Translations under genes and position numbers: made by a program
Assembly (NCBI GenBank): GCA_028565635.1
Contig: JAOXYB010106381.1
Location: 1 to 21,060, forward strand
Length of the DNA: 21,060 bases
Origin: Phoronis ovalis
Taxonomy: Eukaryota; Phoronida; Phoronidae
Direction of reading: 5' to 3'
Notes under the pieces: generated by a model
What the model was told of the DNA's origin: nothing
The model's database searches: none
The model's input: only the letters and a program-made list of their open reading frames with translations
Shown: one piece after another, positions 1 through 11,105 of the stretch
Layout: each line of letters starts with the position of its first letter
Position numbering within the stretch: position 1 is the stretch's first letter

Positions 1-96
1 GATTGGGTTTGCTACCACAAGCTAAAATTTTGGATTGGGTTCTGCGGCACATCCCCGTAGTCAAAAAACCTTGAGTAACCCCCGGGAATATAGTAG
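1..96. repeat. Fragment of a dispersed CCCCGGG-ended repeat, cut by the window edge
   Basis: The stretch is richer in GC and CpG than its flanks and ends in AACCCCCGGG (about 79-88), the mirror of the CCGGGGGG end of the complete element at 11106. Internally, ATTTTGGATTGGGTTC repeats the opening GATTGGGTTTG. It may be the right end of a family A/B-like element; assignment is weak. Confidence 0.3.
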
Positions 97-1735
97 ACCG
101 GGATTCATTTTAAAAGCTGCTGAATGCATGAGGGATCGGTTTTGGTATTTAATCTTCCTGGACATCCTGTCTGATCCTTTCAACATTGGACAGCTATTAC
201 ATAAATTATTGAGTTGTATTTAATGTAATTTAATTACCAAGCTTCATTTTACATGGATGTGATTACACTTATAGCAAGTTTGCCATACTCTGGTAGAATT
301 GGTTGCACACAGTACAACACTACAATAACTTGACAGGTCTTGTATAAGATATAACATGTTATCCAATCATCCACTTGTGCCACTGGGTAATAAGGTAGTC
401 TTGTATTATACTAGAGAATTGTGTAGTATGTGTTGTTTTTACAAGCAGAACATTCTAGAACAGCATGGTCAAATAAAATTTAAAAAAGCATCATTCAGTT
501 TGTACTTCTTGGCATTGATCAGTTGATCCAAATTGATCATTTAATAAATAGAATTCATTAAGATTTATAATTTGAACAGAAATTGTGTAACCACATACAT
601 AATGCAGTGGAAAGGTACACATACAGAATTATATAATTGTTAAAATTCATTTTCAGGATTAACATTCCTCCTGGGTAAAATCACTTTTGTGAACTTATGA
701 AGATTTCATGAAGATATAATATTTTGGTACACTATAAATTGATGGCAAAGTAAATGTTACTGCTGAGAAAGTCTAGTTTCCAGGTATTCATTTGCAAAAT
801 AATGACAAAAAATATACAGTTTCTATTATTAACCATCCTTGTGCTACATACATTCTAGAACCAATAATTTTAATTTAAAATACGTTGAATTCCGAACAAG
901 ATTGATAGCTTATCAATTGTTTGTACACGTTGACTATGAATGTAGATACCTGAACAGATTCTGGTTTTTAACGTGGTTCAGTACGCTGTTTTTAATTAAG
1001 CAATATTCCATCGCTTGTTCACTCTTTTCATCAATGCAATTGGCTAATTAGTTGGGATATTATGGACATAAACAAGTAGCAGGTTTAGCATACCAGAAGT
1101 AACGTACATCATGCAGCTGATCGAAACCCAAAATAATTCAAAACACTTCCATATTAACTGTCAAGACTAGGTTTACACATTTTTAGATTTTCTACCACTG
1201 CCTTCAATAGAAACTCTAAAATACCCAATCTAACACTAAAACAATTCTGACAATGTGACAAAAAAGTATGTTTCACAATTGATGATAGATTGGCCGGGGG
1301 GGGGGGTTTGGTGTTAAATTCTCATTACTGGCTGCAAATTTATGTTTATGCAACTGATATGTATCACAAAGATGCAAGTACATTCAAATTCAAAACATAT
1401 TGGAGTATACCATACATAGTTGCATATATCTATTCTTTTATATATTATTACAGCATGCATATATATTTGTACATGTATGGTATCTTTTTATGTTGTATTG
1501 TTCTTTGCATTGCATTTCATTATACAGCACTGTATATAATTGTACCTTATTTCATTTTGGTGATAAGCCTGTGGCACTATTCTTTTGTAATTTTTTCCAA
1601 AACTAAACGCTAAAGTTGTTTTACAGATTGGCTTACTTTTCATGAGTTCCAATATCGTTATTATACTCAAGGAAAATTGGTTCAGACTTAACATTTATAA
1701 AGAACATGAAAAAGTTTGATTTATCTATTTAGCCA
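97..1735. other. AT-rich non-coding stretch, probable NCX intron
   Basis: No coding exon, RNA gene or clear repeat recognised. There is a run of 11 G at 1296-1306 (after GGCC), perhaps a remnant of the GGGG-ended elements seen elsewhere. The open frames at 839-1051 and 1290-1613 have low-complexity, Tyr/Ile/Phe-rich translations typical of AT-rich chance frames. Confidence 0.5.
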
Positions 1736-1870
1736 TTTAATGCGAATGTGTTCTTAGCGTTACAGCAAAAATACACTTTGGTAGTTCTAAAATTTTATGC
1801 TGATGTGTTCTTGACTTAGTAAAAGTTTGGTATTTGTACGAATTAATGCTGACGTGTTCGTAGCCCGTTT
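1736..1870 (+). repeat. Three diverged tandem units of about 50-57 nt
   Basis: The core AATGCGAATGTGTTC (1739-1753) recurs as TATGCTGATGTGTTC (1796-1810) and AATGCTGACGTGTTC (1845-1859), each followed by an AT-rich spacer that includes TTTGGTA in the first two units. This is an old tandem duplication with no coding meaning. Confidence 0.55.
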
Positions 1871-3486
1871 GTAGTTAGCTTGCATGCAAAGCAAACATCC
1901 ACAAATAACCTGTAGATACTATACTAAGGAACAGATGTTCAGTACATGCCTTACATAGAAACAGCTGCCAGTTTGGTATCAAGAAAATGGTTATCATACA
2001 TTGAAGTACAGATAAAAAAGATACTTTATAACATATCAAAGGGACCCAATAAATGCTTTTATTTATTAAGATTTTATTTCATGTCACAAAAATGATAGAT
2101 TGACTAAAAATGATCCAGACATATACATTAATTTGTATTTATTTAAAAGAATTCCTTTTGCTTTATTTGCACAGTATTATTATACATGTACATTTTGCAA
2201 TCTGTTCACTTGGATAACAATTTTATTTTCCCACCTTATTCAAGGGTTAAGTACTGCACCTAGTCCACACTCTGAAGAAAAGCACATATTTATTTTGCAT
2301 TTTACCACAGGAAGAATGTACACATGTTAATACCTTCTTAAGACTAAACTTTCATTCAGTTAGCATGATCTCTGTTTGAACGGAATTGAAGTCAGCTAAT
2401 TTGTGCAGCATTGCATTACAAGTGTACCATAATTATGTGTCTACTGATACTGGGGGAATGCTGCAATCTTTTAGAGCCCATGGCTACCATGGCTACCATT
2501 TGTCCCAATTTTTAAAAAATGGGGATATAATTCATACTGTCCTCAAAATCCTCCTCTAATATATATTGCTGAAAATTCGGAAATTCACAACATAATTTGT
2601 CACAAAATGCATTAAAAATTTGATTCTTTTTTTTAAATACTAGACTTCAAGTTAAATTAAAGTATCACTTTTCCTTTTTGTAAAATACTATTTTTCCAAT
2701 TTTTTAAAAATCAGAAATGCGTATTGGGAACATTTAAAGTATGTCAAATCAATTTATTAGATCATTAACTTGTTTTCCCTTGGGTATGTAGAGATCTTTT
2801 AGAGAATATATTGTTTTTCTAGAAATTGATTATAGTAATATTTTGTAAATGTACAGTTGCAAGACACATGATCTACACATAGATAAAATTTAGCAAGCAC
2901 ACTATAATTCTCATTCATCAGTTGCGTTTAATCAAATGGGAATGTACAATTAGAGAATTTAGCTGGTACTCAAGAGGTTTGAAATGTCACTAGCAAACAA
3001 GAATATTCTTTTTGCAGTAACATTTGGGAAAACTACATGCTATTTTCAGTTAGGGACTAGTCAGAAATTACAACAGGGGTTGCATCTAATTTCAGGAAGC
3101 TCAAGCCCTCCCACTAAAATTGCTGTCAGACCTGTCCCTTAAAATATGCAGCATGCACACAGCACTGCACAGGTAATACTAATACATGCACCTTAAACCA
3201 CAAGAGCAGGTGTTGTATTTAAAGTAGATTCTACATTACATTGCTACTGCTAAAAGCCTCATAAGTATGATTGCACATAATTGCCGGAGTTTCATTTCCA
3301 ACAGTAATAATGCACAAAAACAGTAGCAAGCCATTACTATTATTATAGAAATGATAGCTCTACTATTACATGTTTTAAGCCATTAATACAATTCTGATAA
3401 AAAATAATGGATGTTTAGCATTTACATTGCTGAAGTTGTAATGGTGCTAGCATTATTCTTCTGCTTTTAAAAACTACATAACTCCT
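1871..3486. other. AT-rich non-coding stretch, probable NCX intron
   Basis: Nothing coding is recognised on either strand. The only structure noted is an 11-nt direct duplication (CATGGCTACCATGGCTACCA, about 2479-2498). Confidence 0.5.
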
Positions 3487-3660
3487 GGGGACAGGTAATA
3501 TGAAAGTGGGGATGCACGTTTCAACACATTTTCGCTTAGGTTGTTATTTTTTCCCACAGGTAACTGGGTGGTATTGGAGCTCAAAAGGGCACTCCATTAG
3601 AGACTTTCTCAAAAAACCATGTTGGAATATGGGTACCCCATTTTCAATACTGCCTCTCCC
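3487..3660. mobile_element. Diverged copy of short inverted-repeat element, family A
   Basis: The left arm 3487-3526 (contains AATATGAAAGTGGGGATGCA and ends TTTCAACA) pairs with the right arm 3620-3660 (TGTTGGAATATGGGTACCCC, ending GCCTCTCCC). Both arms match the inverted repeats of the complete element at 11106-11432, with several substitutions. The interior is shorter, about 90 nt. No target-site duplication is obvious. It is an old non-autonomous copy with no transposase. Confidence 0.65.
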
Positions 3661-6059
3661 ATCATTCATTTCATAGAACCAATAGAATAAATAATTTGCC
3701 ATGATTGGAAATAGGCTCAGCTATACTATGATAAAACTACACATAGATGAAACTTCATACACTAAAACACTTAATTCCATTTTATTTATAAATTACAGTA
3801 AACTATTAATGGATGCACATGTGCACATTTATTATACCAACTAAAAGAATTATGGTATCTCTTAAACTGTACTGCACAGATGTCATATACATAACCCATG
3901 CTTGATAAATATATATACACACTGTAATGACAGTTACACTTAGCTTATGTATATAGTATTGATTGTATTTATAACTGCTAAACTAATGAGAGATGTATTG
4001 TCTGAAAGCCGATATGACCAGTAACTTCATTATTAATTTTCTAGTAAAGTCACACATCCCTCAGCTTTATAAAAGCCGCTTTTGTATTGACATTTTCTTA
4101 TTCATAGTATGCAAATCTTCAGAATGTTTGCTGAGAAAATATTAAGATTCATGATTCTGAATGCTTTTTCGCACGATACATATCTAGCAGTAGCTCATAC
4201 AGAAATATATTTGAAGTGCTTATGAAAATGACAATACTTACATGTACTGTATGTTTAACATAATGGTCATTGGAATTTTTTCAAGAACTCTTATTCTTAG
4301 TTTAATAATTGAGGAATAAATGTTTTAATGATGGGTAATTTATCACTTAAATTATTCACCAATGAATGGTTCTTAATAGGTTCCTATTCAAAAATAGGAT
4401 TACAAAACAGTGACAGAGAAAACTGTCACAACATTGGGAAAACTTTAAATATGTCCTGCTGGTCAAAGAACTATGAGATATCTTTAGCTAGTTAGTATAT
4501 ACAAAAAATGAGAAATGAAGTTTCAGTAAACATTCAAAATGGCAAACACTAAATAATTCAATTCAGACCATTCCCAGGAGATCATATGATGTACAACTGA
4601 TAGAATAGAATAGTTCACCTGGTAACAATACATTACTATAATCCTCATCAGAGACAACACTATTTGAGTTTATCTCAGAATATCAGAACAGCAAATGTGT
4701 CACTGGTATTATGTTCTAGCACTGCAAACCAATGCCTGTTGTCGGCAACATCATAAGTTGCGATTCTGTAAACACTTACAATTCTGTATCTCTGTAAAGA
4801 TACTTACATCAAATATAAAGTTCAGATTTTTTGATGACAACGCACCTTGCTTTTGTAAGTTATAATTCACGGAATGGTAACTTTACGATGTTTTAGACAA
4901 CAGGCCCCTGGCTCACCTCCTACTTATTAATATTTTGACTACCTTCCTGGGAACTTACGCAAACAGTATGATATAATATGCTTATGAGCTAAAGTAATTT
5001 CATTAGATAATAAAATGATTGATACGTTTTTGTCATATGCAAAAGTATTTTTTTTTATTTCCATATAATTTGAATGGCAGGAAAAATAGACAAATTATTA
5101 CACTTCAGGTTTCAGTCTTAATTAAAAACTTTCTACATTAGATCTAGACTGTTCTTTATCAATGCCACATCTTTCTCTGTTCTGTAAAAGTACTAGAATC
5201 TCAATGGATTGTTTGAAAGACAGAAATAAAGATAATCCATTTGCCTGTATTAATCCATTTGCGCAAGCAATAATCAATTTTACGGAATATCTAAGTCTGG
5301 GATCAAAGTATGAATTACAGGTTCCACAGTCAAGGGCATCTACCCAATATTAGACCTTAGCGCAAACGGCCTTCCATGCCATGCATAAATTGTTAACATT
5401 CAATATGTACATGTTTTGAGCTAATATACATAAAAAATTCAATTATGGAAAATATCACTTATCAATCAGATGAAAGTAAGTTTTGATGTATTAATTGAAG
5501 ACATGTATTAAAATCAATTCCAACTTTGCAAATGTGGAAAGAAATCACTACATATATCATGTACCATTTCAAAATGAAGCATGTCAAATGACTGATCTAG
5601 TGATTCATAGTAACTAAGCTGCTGCTAACTTCAGACAGTGATGAATTAGTTAATAGACTGTTGTTTGCTATTCACATTTACTCCCACAACAGCATAGGCT
5701 ATTGGAAAAAGAAACAAAAGTTTGCTAATTCTCTTTTCTTTTCTAGAATTAATTGTATGCTTTGAAGATTTTAGTCAAAGTTCAGTTGTATAGGGAAGAA
5801 TTATGCTGTTAGTAGCATTTTCCTTTGATCAAAATTGTGTAAGGGTTCACCAAGATGACCATCACAAAAGTGCATTAGAAAGAGGAGGTATTATGTTAAC
5901 TTACACAACATGGAGAACTTTTTTTATCCCAAGTTAATTGCAACTAGATAGCTTTTTAGCAAATGCAGAGTTGCTCACATTGGTTTTTATGAATGTTACA
6001 TGACCTCTTAAATTACCTTTCAACATTATTTTTGAACTTTTAACCAAATAATAGAAATT
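3661..6059. other. AT-rich non-coding stretch, probable NCX intron
   Basis: No exon, RNA gene or repeat recognised. I looked on the minus strand for the next NCX exons (rest of CBD2 or the cassette exons) and found none. The frame at 5162-5353 plus resembles no family known to me. Confidence 0.45.
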
Positions 6060-6812
6060 CATTGCTTTGGGACTTCTTGACCTCAAATTGTCCCCCTTGA
6101 CTTCTATGCTTTCTGAAAATTTTATGCCATTTTGAGAGTTTGAACTTTGAACTCTAGATGACCTTTTGACATCAAGGTCAACTCCGTCATGTCAAAGTAC
6201 AAGCCTATTAGACTAAACACTATGACTTGCAGTATGGTTCCTCAATAAAATTAATTTAAAAGATGCTTAAAAAAAATCACCTTCTAATACCTAAATATTG
6301 TAAAAGATCATCAAAATGACCTTTTTATACCCTAACATCATCATTTTGGAATATGTCGAGCATTCTTAGAATTTTGACCTTTGGCCCCTAAAGGAGCTTT
6401 TGACCCCAAGGTCAGCAATGGCCTACCCTGGGATGTCAAACCTCAAATACCATGTCCTTAACTATAACAGACTTCGAGATATAGCTTAGTGAAAATTGGA
6501 AGATCACTAAATTAATTGAAAAGATGCAAAAAAATAAAACCTTTAGTACTGAAATATTCTCAAAGATCATCCAAAATACTTCGTTGTAACTCAATACAAT
6601 TATTTTAGAACGTTTTCAAAAAAAATTCAAAATTTGACCTTTGACCTCCAATTGACCTTTTTGACCTCAAGGCCTACCCCAGGGATGTCACACATCAAAT
6701 ACCAAGTTCCTAGCTGTAGCCGTTTTCAAGATATAGCTTGCTGAAAATTGGACGAAAAAGAAGAAGAAAACCAATAGGCTTGCTCCCTTATAGGAGCAAC
6801 CCTAACTAATAA
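6060..6812 (+). repeat. Tandem repeat block, family C, rich in TGACCT half-sites
   Basis: Three diverged units with a period of about 234-260 nt: the first around 6121-6340, the second 6341-6600, the third 6601-6760. A degenerate earlier piece may start near 6060. Shared landmarks are GACCTTTGACC, AAGGTCAGCAATGGCCTACC, GGGATGTCA, CAAATACCA, AAGATATAGCTT and GAAAATTGGA. The block ends with an A/G-rich tract, a hairpin (TTGCTCC 6780-6786 with GGAGCAA 6793-6799) and CCCTAACTAAT. A truncated copy lies at 13296-13392. The class of repeat is unknown; no protein is encoded. Confidence 0.75.
6780..6799 (+). repeat. Perfect 7-bp hairpin at the end of family C
   Basis: TTGCTCC and GGAGCAA are separated by the 6-nt loop CTTATA. 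CTAACTAAT follows 3-10 nt later, so this marks the probable 3' end of the repeat. Confidence 0.6.
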
Positions 6813-7136
6813 AAAAATGTTAAATTTTAAACAGATTAACAAGAAGGTCAGTTTTTTCATTGCATTGATATAAAATATGCATTAAAACTATATTTAGTAA
6901 CATGGTGAATAGCTCATTACTACATTATAGTAAAACTGACAAAAGGGTAAACTTAGAAATTCCCAACAAAACTGTTATCAAATTTGATGAGTTGTTAAAA
7001 GGTTGGAACGATAATAGAATAAAATGGGTCTTTAACAAATGAGCATTGCATAAGCCTTATAATATAGTGACTAGCCAGGCCTGGATATATTTCATCACTT
7101 CTGCGACGGAAAAAGATTATTTTCTAGTTCCTAGGG
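6813..7136. other. Short AT-rich spacer between two repeats
   Basis: No coding potential, RNA gene or repeat unit recognised between the end of family C and the start of the family B element. Confidence 0.45.
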
Positions 7137-7570
7137 CTAGGGTACTGTCATTCAAAGTCACTGTATATATGTGTTGCCCAATAGGCCCCCTTTTTTCAGC
7201 TCGCGCATTTACCACAGGTTATGTTTTTCACGCTTCTCAAAGCCTTATTTACCATATTGCATACTTTACTTGTCGAATATTTACTACAGGGTATATTTCT
7301 TAGAAAATTCATTTACAACAGGTATGAAAAAATAAGGTTTGTAAATTTTTTCATATTTATTTACCACAGGGTATATAATTTGCAAGTGAATTTTACACAG
7401 GGTACCTATTTTGGGAGAGTTATTTATAACAGGAACAGGGTATATTTTTCATATTTTTTCATTTACAATAGGATATATTATTGGTGACCTTTATTTATCA
7501 CAGGGTCAGGGGTTTTACCCTAGGCCGCACACTCTACCAACAATTTTGTCAAGAGGGCCTGGTCCCAGGG
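7137..7570 (+). mobile_element. Family B element with about nine internal mini-repeats
   Basis: The left end, GTCATTCAAAGTCACTGTAT (from 7147), matches the reverse complement of 12770-12822. The interior is a series of units of the type TTTACCACAGGGTATATTT, starting near 7208, 7248, 7280, 7311, 7360, 7392, 7422, 7461 and 7491, spaced 30-50 nt. The right part is GC-richer (CTAGGCCGCACACTC ... GGCCTGGTCCCAGGG). Two overlapping open frames exist here only because the mini-repeats lack stops; their translations are periodic (FTTGY, YNRVY). No transposase. End points are approximate. Confidence 0.6.
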
Positions 7571-9139
7571 TACATATCGAAAAGTATGAACCTACCCATA
7601 GATAGCATCCCCAAGTTAAGTTTATTACACAATATTTTTCCAAACGCCCCATAATAATTCTAAAAAAATGACAGAACTATGTTCAACACAAAACAGAAAT
7701 ATCTGCCTGATGGCTATCAGCATAATTCATTGTTCTGAACTGTGAAGAATGAATTGAGCATGATCAACTCCTGATGCCAAAAATAGAGCAGTGCAGTGAA
7801 TTAAATTTGATAGCAAGCATGGACAACCAAAAATCTGCCTTCAGATAAAAATATGATACCAGTGAAAGGAAGAACATTATGTACACATCGCATCACTGAT
7901 CATGTACTTTTAATTATCATCTTCCTGTCATCCCAAAGACATTATTTTAATCTGATCAAGAGTCATACTATAGATACCTGATTACAGTCAAGATAATTTA
8001 GTGATTCACCACATACAATTGGTACTCATGTTCAGTTCCTTATATCCTGTATTAAATTTTATGAAGCTAATCTTACCCGGCCATACATGTTTTGTACCCA
8101 AAGAAAATATTACTGCCCTGGACCATGAATAACACATATATTAATTAAACTCATAGTAATTAAAAATAGTTTAACAGTAGGAAAATGACATTGATTTTTT
8201 TTGCAAAGATCGTGACAAGACAGTATTTGTGCTGTTGAATGACAAACCAATGTAATGAAAGAAGGCTCTCAATACCTCATTACAGCATACATCAAAAATG
8301 ATTCTTTTCAATACAATTTATTTCATGCTGGTTACATTATAATCTAATTCATTGCTTGTTAAAAACATTTTAGCTTTTATTTATTTTGAATTCTTACTGT
8401 TCCAAGAGCGAGAATTTAAAAAATATATAATTCCGCTTCTAAAACATGTGTAATGTTACTATATATTTTTGCAAATTATAAGAGTTTTGCATCATAGTCC
8501 TGCTATTCTATATATGTAATAGCTGCTTCCTTCGGTATACAGACAAACCTAGTGCCCTAAAGAAACCATGTAAAAAGTCAATATTTTCATATCCATAGAG
8601 GAGTGTTTGATTTTGAAGAGTGGACTGCATAAAACAAACATGAGGAACAAATGTCAGTGAGGATCAAGCTTAAATCTAAAAATAACCAGAAGTTTAATAA
8701 ACTGTGTTTTTTTTGAGAAACCTCATAAAACCTATGAGTGCATATAAGCATGTATAACTTGCTTGCACCACAAATATGAATTTACAAGAAAAACAACAGC
8801 TCAGTTAACACTGGTGGTGTACTGGAGTAAAGAAAATGTCTTTTTAGTCTCCCCAGAAGTATTTACTCTCTGAGATAATTACATTAAGGTGGTTTTATCT
8901 GGGATATCATTTACGTCAATGGTTTAGCCTGGTGAAATATTTTTTTATACCAGGGACCATTTAAGTCTCTGATGAGAAGGTGTTATCATGGTATTACAAA
9001 GGTATACTAGGCGTAAAAGAAATGATTAATAATTATTAACATTATTTTACGTGAATCTGTAGGGTTTTATAACATGTTACATTCATCAAACTGGTTTCTA
9101 AATGAATATGAAGTGAAACAAAATCATGCAAATACTTAC
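7571..9139. other. Probable NCX intron immediately after the large exon
   Basis: It begins (minus strand) with the donor GTAAGTATTT at 9139. AT-rich, with no further NCX exon, RNA gene or repeat recognised. Confidence 0.55.
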
Positions 9140-10860
9140 TCGGTTTCATCATTATCAAACACCAGTTCACCCACAGAATCTTCAAAATCCTGTCCACCCC
9201 CTTTTGCTGTACCTTCTATAGAACGATAAGGCACAATAACACGACCACGAGCTCCTGACGATCTCACAACCTTGATGTGAGCTTCACCAATGGACTCTAC
9301 AATTCTTGTTTCTGGTTCCTCGAAATGGTAAATACCAGAGTGATCATCATCCAAAATCATTACGGTTGCAACTGCTGGGGTACCCATTTGAACATCATTT
9401 TCTGATGTATTACTAAACATACCATCAGGGCCTCCAACACGAATATTACTTAAATTAACATAAAAATGTTCGTCTTCTTCAAACACATCATCATCGATGA
9501 TAGAAATGGAGAACTGCTTGTGTGTATCACCAGGGTTAAACACCAAAGTACCTTCGCTTCCCATGTAATCTGATCCGGCATTTGCTGTACCATCTTCAGT
9601 TTTATAATCTACATACACTGTGTTGTTGAGGTTCCCCCCCTCACGAGCCACTGTCACCTCAAATGTACCAACATTTTCCATGACAGTATAATGGGCCGGT
9701 GCGAAGAATATTCTAGTAATGTGATCATCTTCGATTTTTATATCAGTAAGGCTAGCGTGTTTTTCAAGTTTAGACTTTTTAATGACATTGCCTCCTCCAG
9801 TGAGCTTTCGAGTCGCTTGGATGCGATAGTATGCACGACTTTTTGGACCACGATTCATTATTTCTAGTTCCGCCATTTCTTCTAAGCTTTTCATATCAAT
9901 GTTGGGATGCTTTTTTCGCAACTCGCGTAAAATTTCAATGTATTCCTTTCTATGGTTTTCAAAATCTTGCAATTCATTATTTGCATCTAAACCTCTAAAA
10001 GCAACCTCATCCCCGACATGATTGGTTTTACCATCCATTTCTAAATCTCCAGCACCTTCACTCGTTACCACAACAGCTTTTGACTGACCAGCGCGGTACC
10101 TTTTGGCTAGGAAATTAAAACGATAAAGGTGTTTATCTGCTACATATGCCGTTACAACAGTAAGCGGGAACATCATGAATGTCACAACACCTTCCCAAAC
10201 TTCAATCTCTCCAGGACTAATAGCTGCAATAATGAGATACATCCACAGATATGCAAAAACACTCCAGGTTGCTGTTACAAAAAAGACGCGCAGATGTTTA
10301 ACGCGCCTAACTTCTCCTTCTGGTATTACAAGTACACAAATTCCTATGATAACAAATAAGTTAAAAGCGGCACTACCAACGATTGTGCCAGGACCTAAAT
10401 CCCCGGCTGAAAAGTCACCGGAACCACAAACTTCAATGACTGACAGCATAATTTCAGGTGCAGATGAACCCAAAGCCATTAGAGTTAGGTTAGATACAGT
10501 TTCATTCCATACCCGCACTGTAACAACAATAATTTCTCCATCAGGTCTTTTAACTGATACTTCTTTTTCTTTTGAGGTAATAACTTCAATAGCAGCCATA
10601 AAGCGATCTGCTACAATTGAAACTCCTAAGAACAAGTACATTAAGGCAGCAAAATAAACTGTTCCTCGAGCTGCTCTATCCCCAATACTTAAGTTATCGT
10701 CTGGTTCCCATTTTGGGAATATAATACCTTTCTTGCATTTTATCTTATCATCTGCTGAACATTTGTCCGTGACATTTTCTGCCAGCGTGTACATGAACTG
10801 GTCCATGCAGAAAAGCACACTTAGAGTAGCAAAAATACCTTTAGTTACTGGTCCTGCCAT
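9140..10860 (-). CDS. SLC8 (NCX): Sodium/calcium exchanger (NCX, SLC8 family), large first coding exon; partial gene
   Basis: Plasma-membrane antiporter that extrudes Ca2+ against Na+ entry. The exon encodes 573 residues plus two bases of a split codon. Seen: hydrophobic signal peptide at residues 9-26; N-glycosylation sequon NVT at 29-31; membrane segments at about 66-90, 122-145, 157-180, 190-214 and 222-242; alpha-1 repeat with [11 protein letters not shown] (T126, S132, S133, E136) and GSAAFN (S163, N167), the ion-binding residues of the family; basic XIP-like stretch at 246-262 (AKRYRAG); and the regulatory loop with complete Calx-beta domain CBD1 at about 385-510, whose acidic Ca2+-site residues include E395, D431, D456-D458, E464 and D504-D506. 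CBD2 starts near 511. The second half (rest of CBD2, alpha-2 repeat, TM6-10) is absent. ATG at 10860 is supported by the signal peptide and a splice acceptor 12 nt upstream. The apparent TAA beyond 9140 lies in the intron donor GTAAGT (9139-9134). In vertebrate NCX1 a similar large exon precedes the alternatively spliced cassette exons. Confidence 0.96.
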
Positions 10861-10872
10861 CTTGAGTATATG
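10861..10872 (-). other. SLC8 (NCX): NCX 5'UTR remnant and splice acceptor of the large exon
   Basis: On the minus strand the sequence TTTATTTATTGTAG precedes CATATACTCAAG-ATG. The AG at plus positions 10874-10873 is a good acceptor after a T-rich tract, so the exon probably starts at 10872 with 12 nt of 5'UTR. This means at least one non-coding upstream exon at higher coordinates, as is usual in SLC8 genes. Confidence 0.65.
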
Positions 10873-11105
10873 CTACAATAAATAAATTAATATTTATATT
10901 TATAACTGTTAACAGTTCTTGAAGCAAGACAACATAACATTGGTGTTAGTGGATATGGTGGACTGGGAGACATCAGGAGTAAGATACAATATAAAATTAG
11001 CTGATGGCCATTGGCATAGATGAAAACCAAATAAACAGCATGTTAACTTGTAATGACAAAAATCACAACTGTAAAATAAACAAAATATTACCAGACAAGC
11101 AGTAC
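10873..11105. other. Probable NCX 5'UTR intron, proximal part
   Basis: Non-coding sequence between the NCX acceptor and the family A insertion. The minus-strand frame 10909-11208 runs through the G-rich element end and is not a gene. Confidence 0.5.

Noticed and set aside
839-1613. Small plus-strand frames near the left end
   Set aside because: Low-complexity, Tyr/Phe/Ile-rich chance frames in AT-rich DNA with no family resemblance.
5162-5353. 63-codon plus-strand frame
   Set aside because: More balanced composition than the others, but no recognisable family, no convincing splice sites and no support beyond openness.
5821-5940. Minus-strand stretch with GEP, considered as the next NCX exon (EIGEP motif of CBD2)
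   Set aside because: The flanking residues do not match CBD2 and no acceptor/donor pair fits.
7046-7605. Overlapping plus-strand open frames with periodic translations (FTTGY, FIYNR)
   Set aside because: They lie in the mini-repeat array of the family B element. Openness in more than one frame follows from stop-free repeat units, and there are no splice or codon signs of a gene.
10129-10657. Plus-strand open frames of 76 and 160 codons
   Set aside because: Antisense shadows of the NCX exon, whose minus-strand translation is unmistakable.
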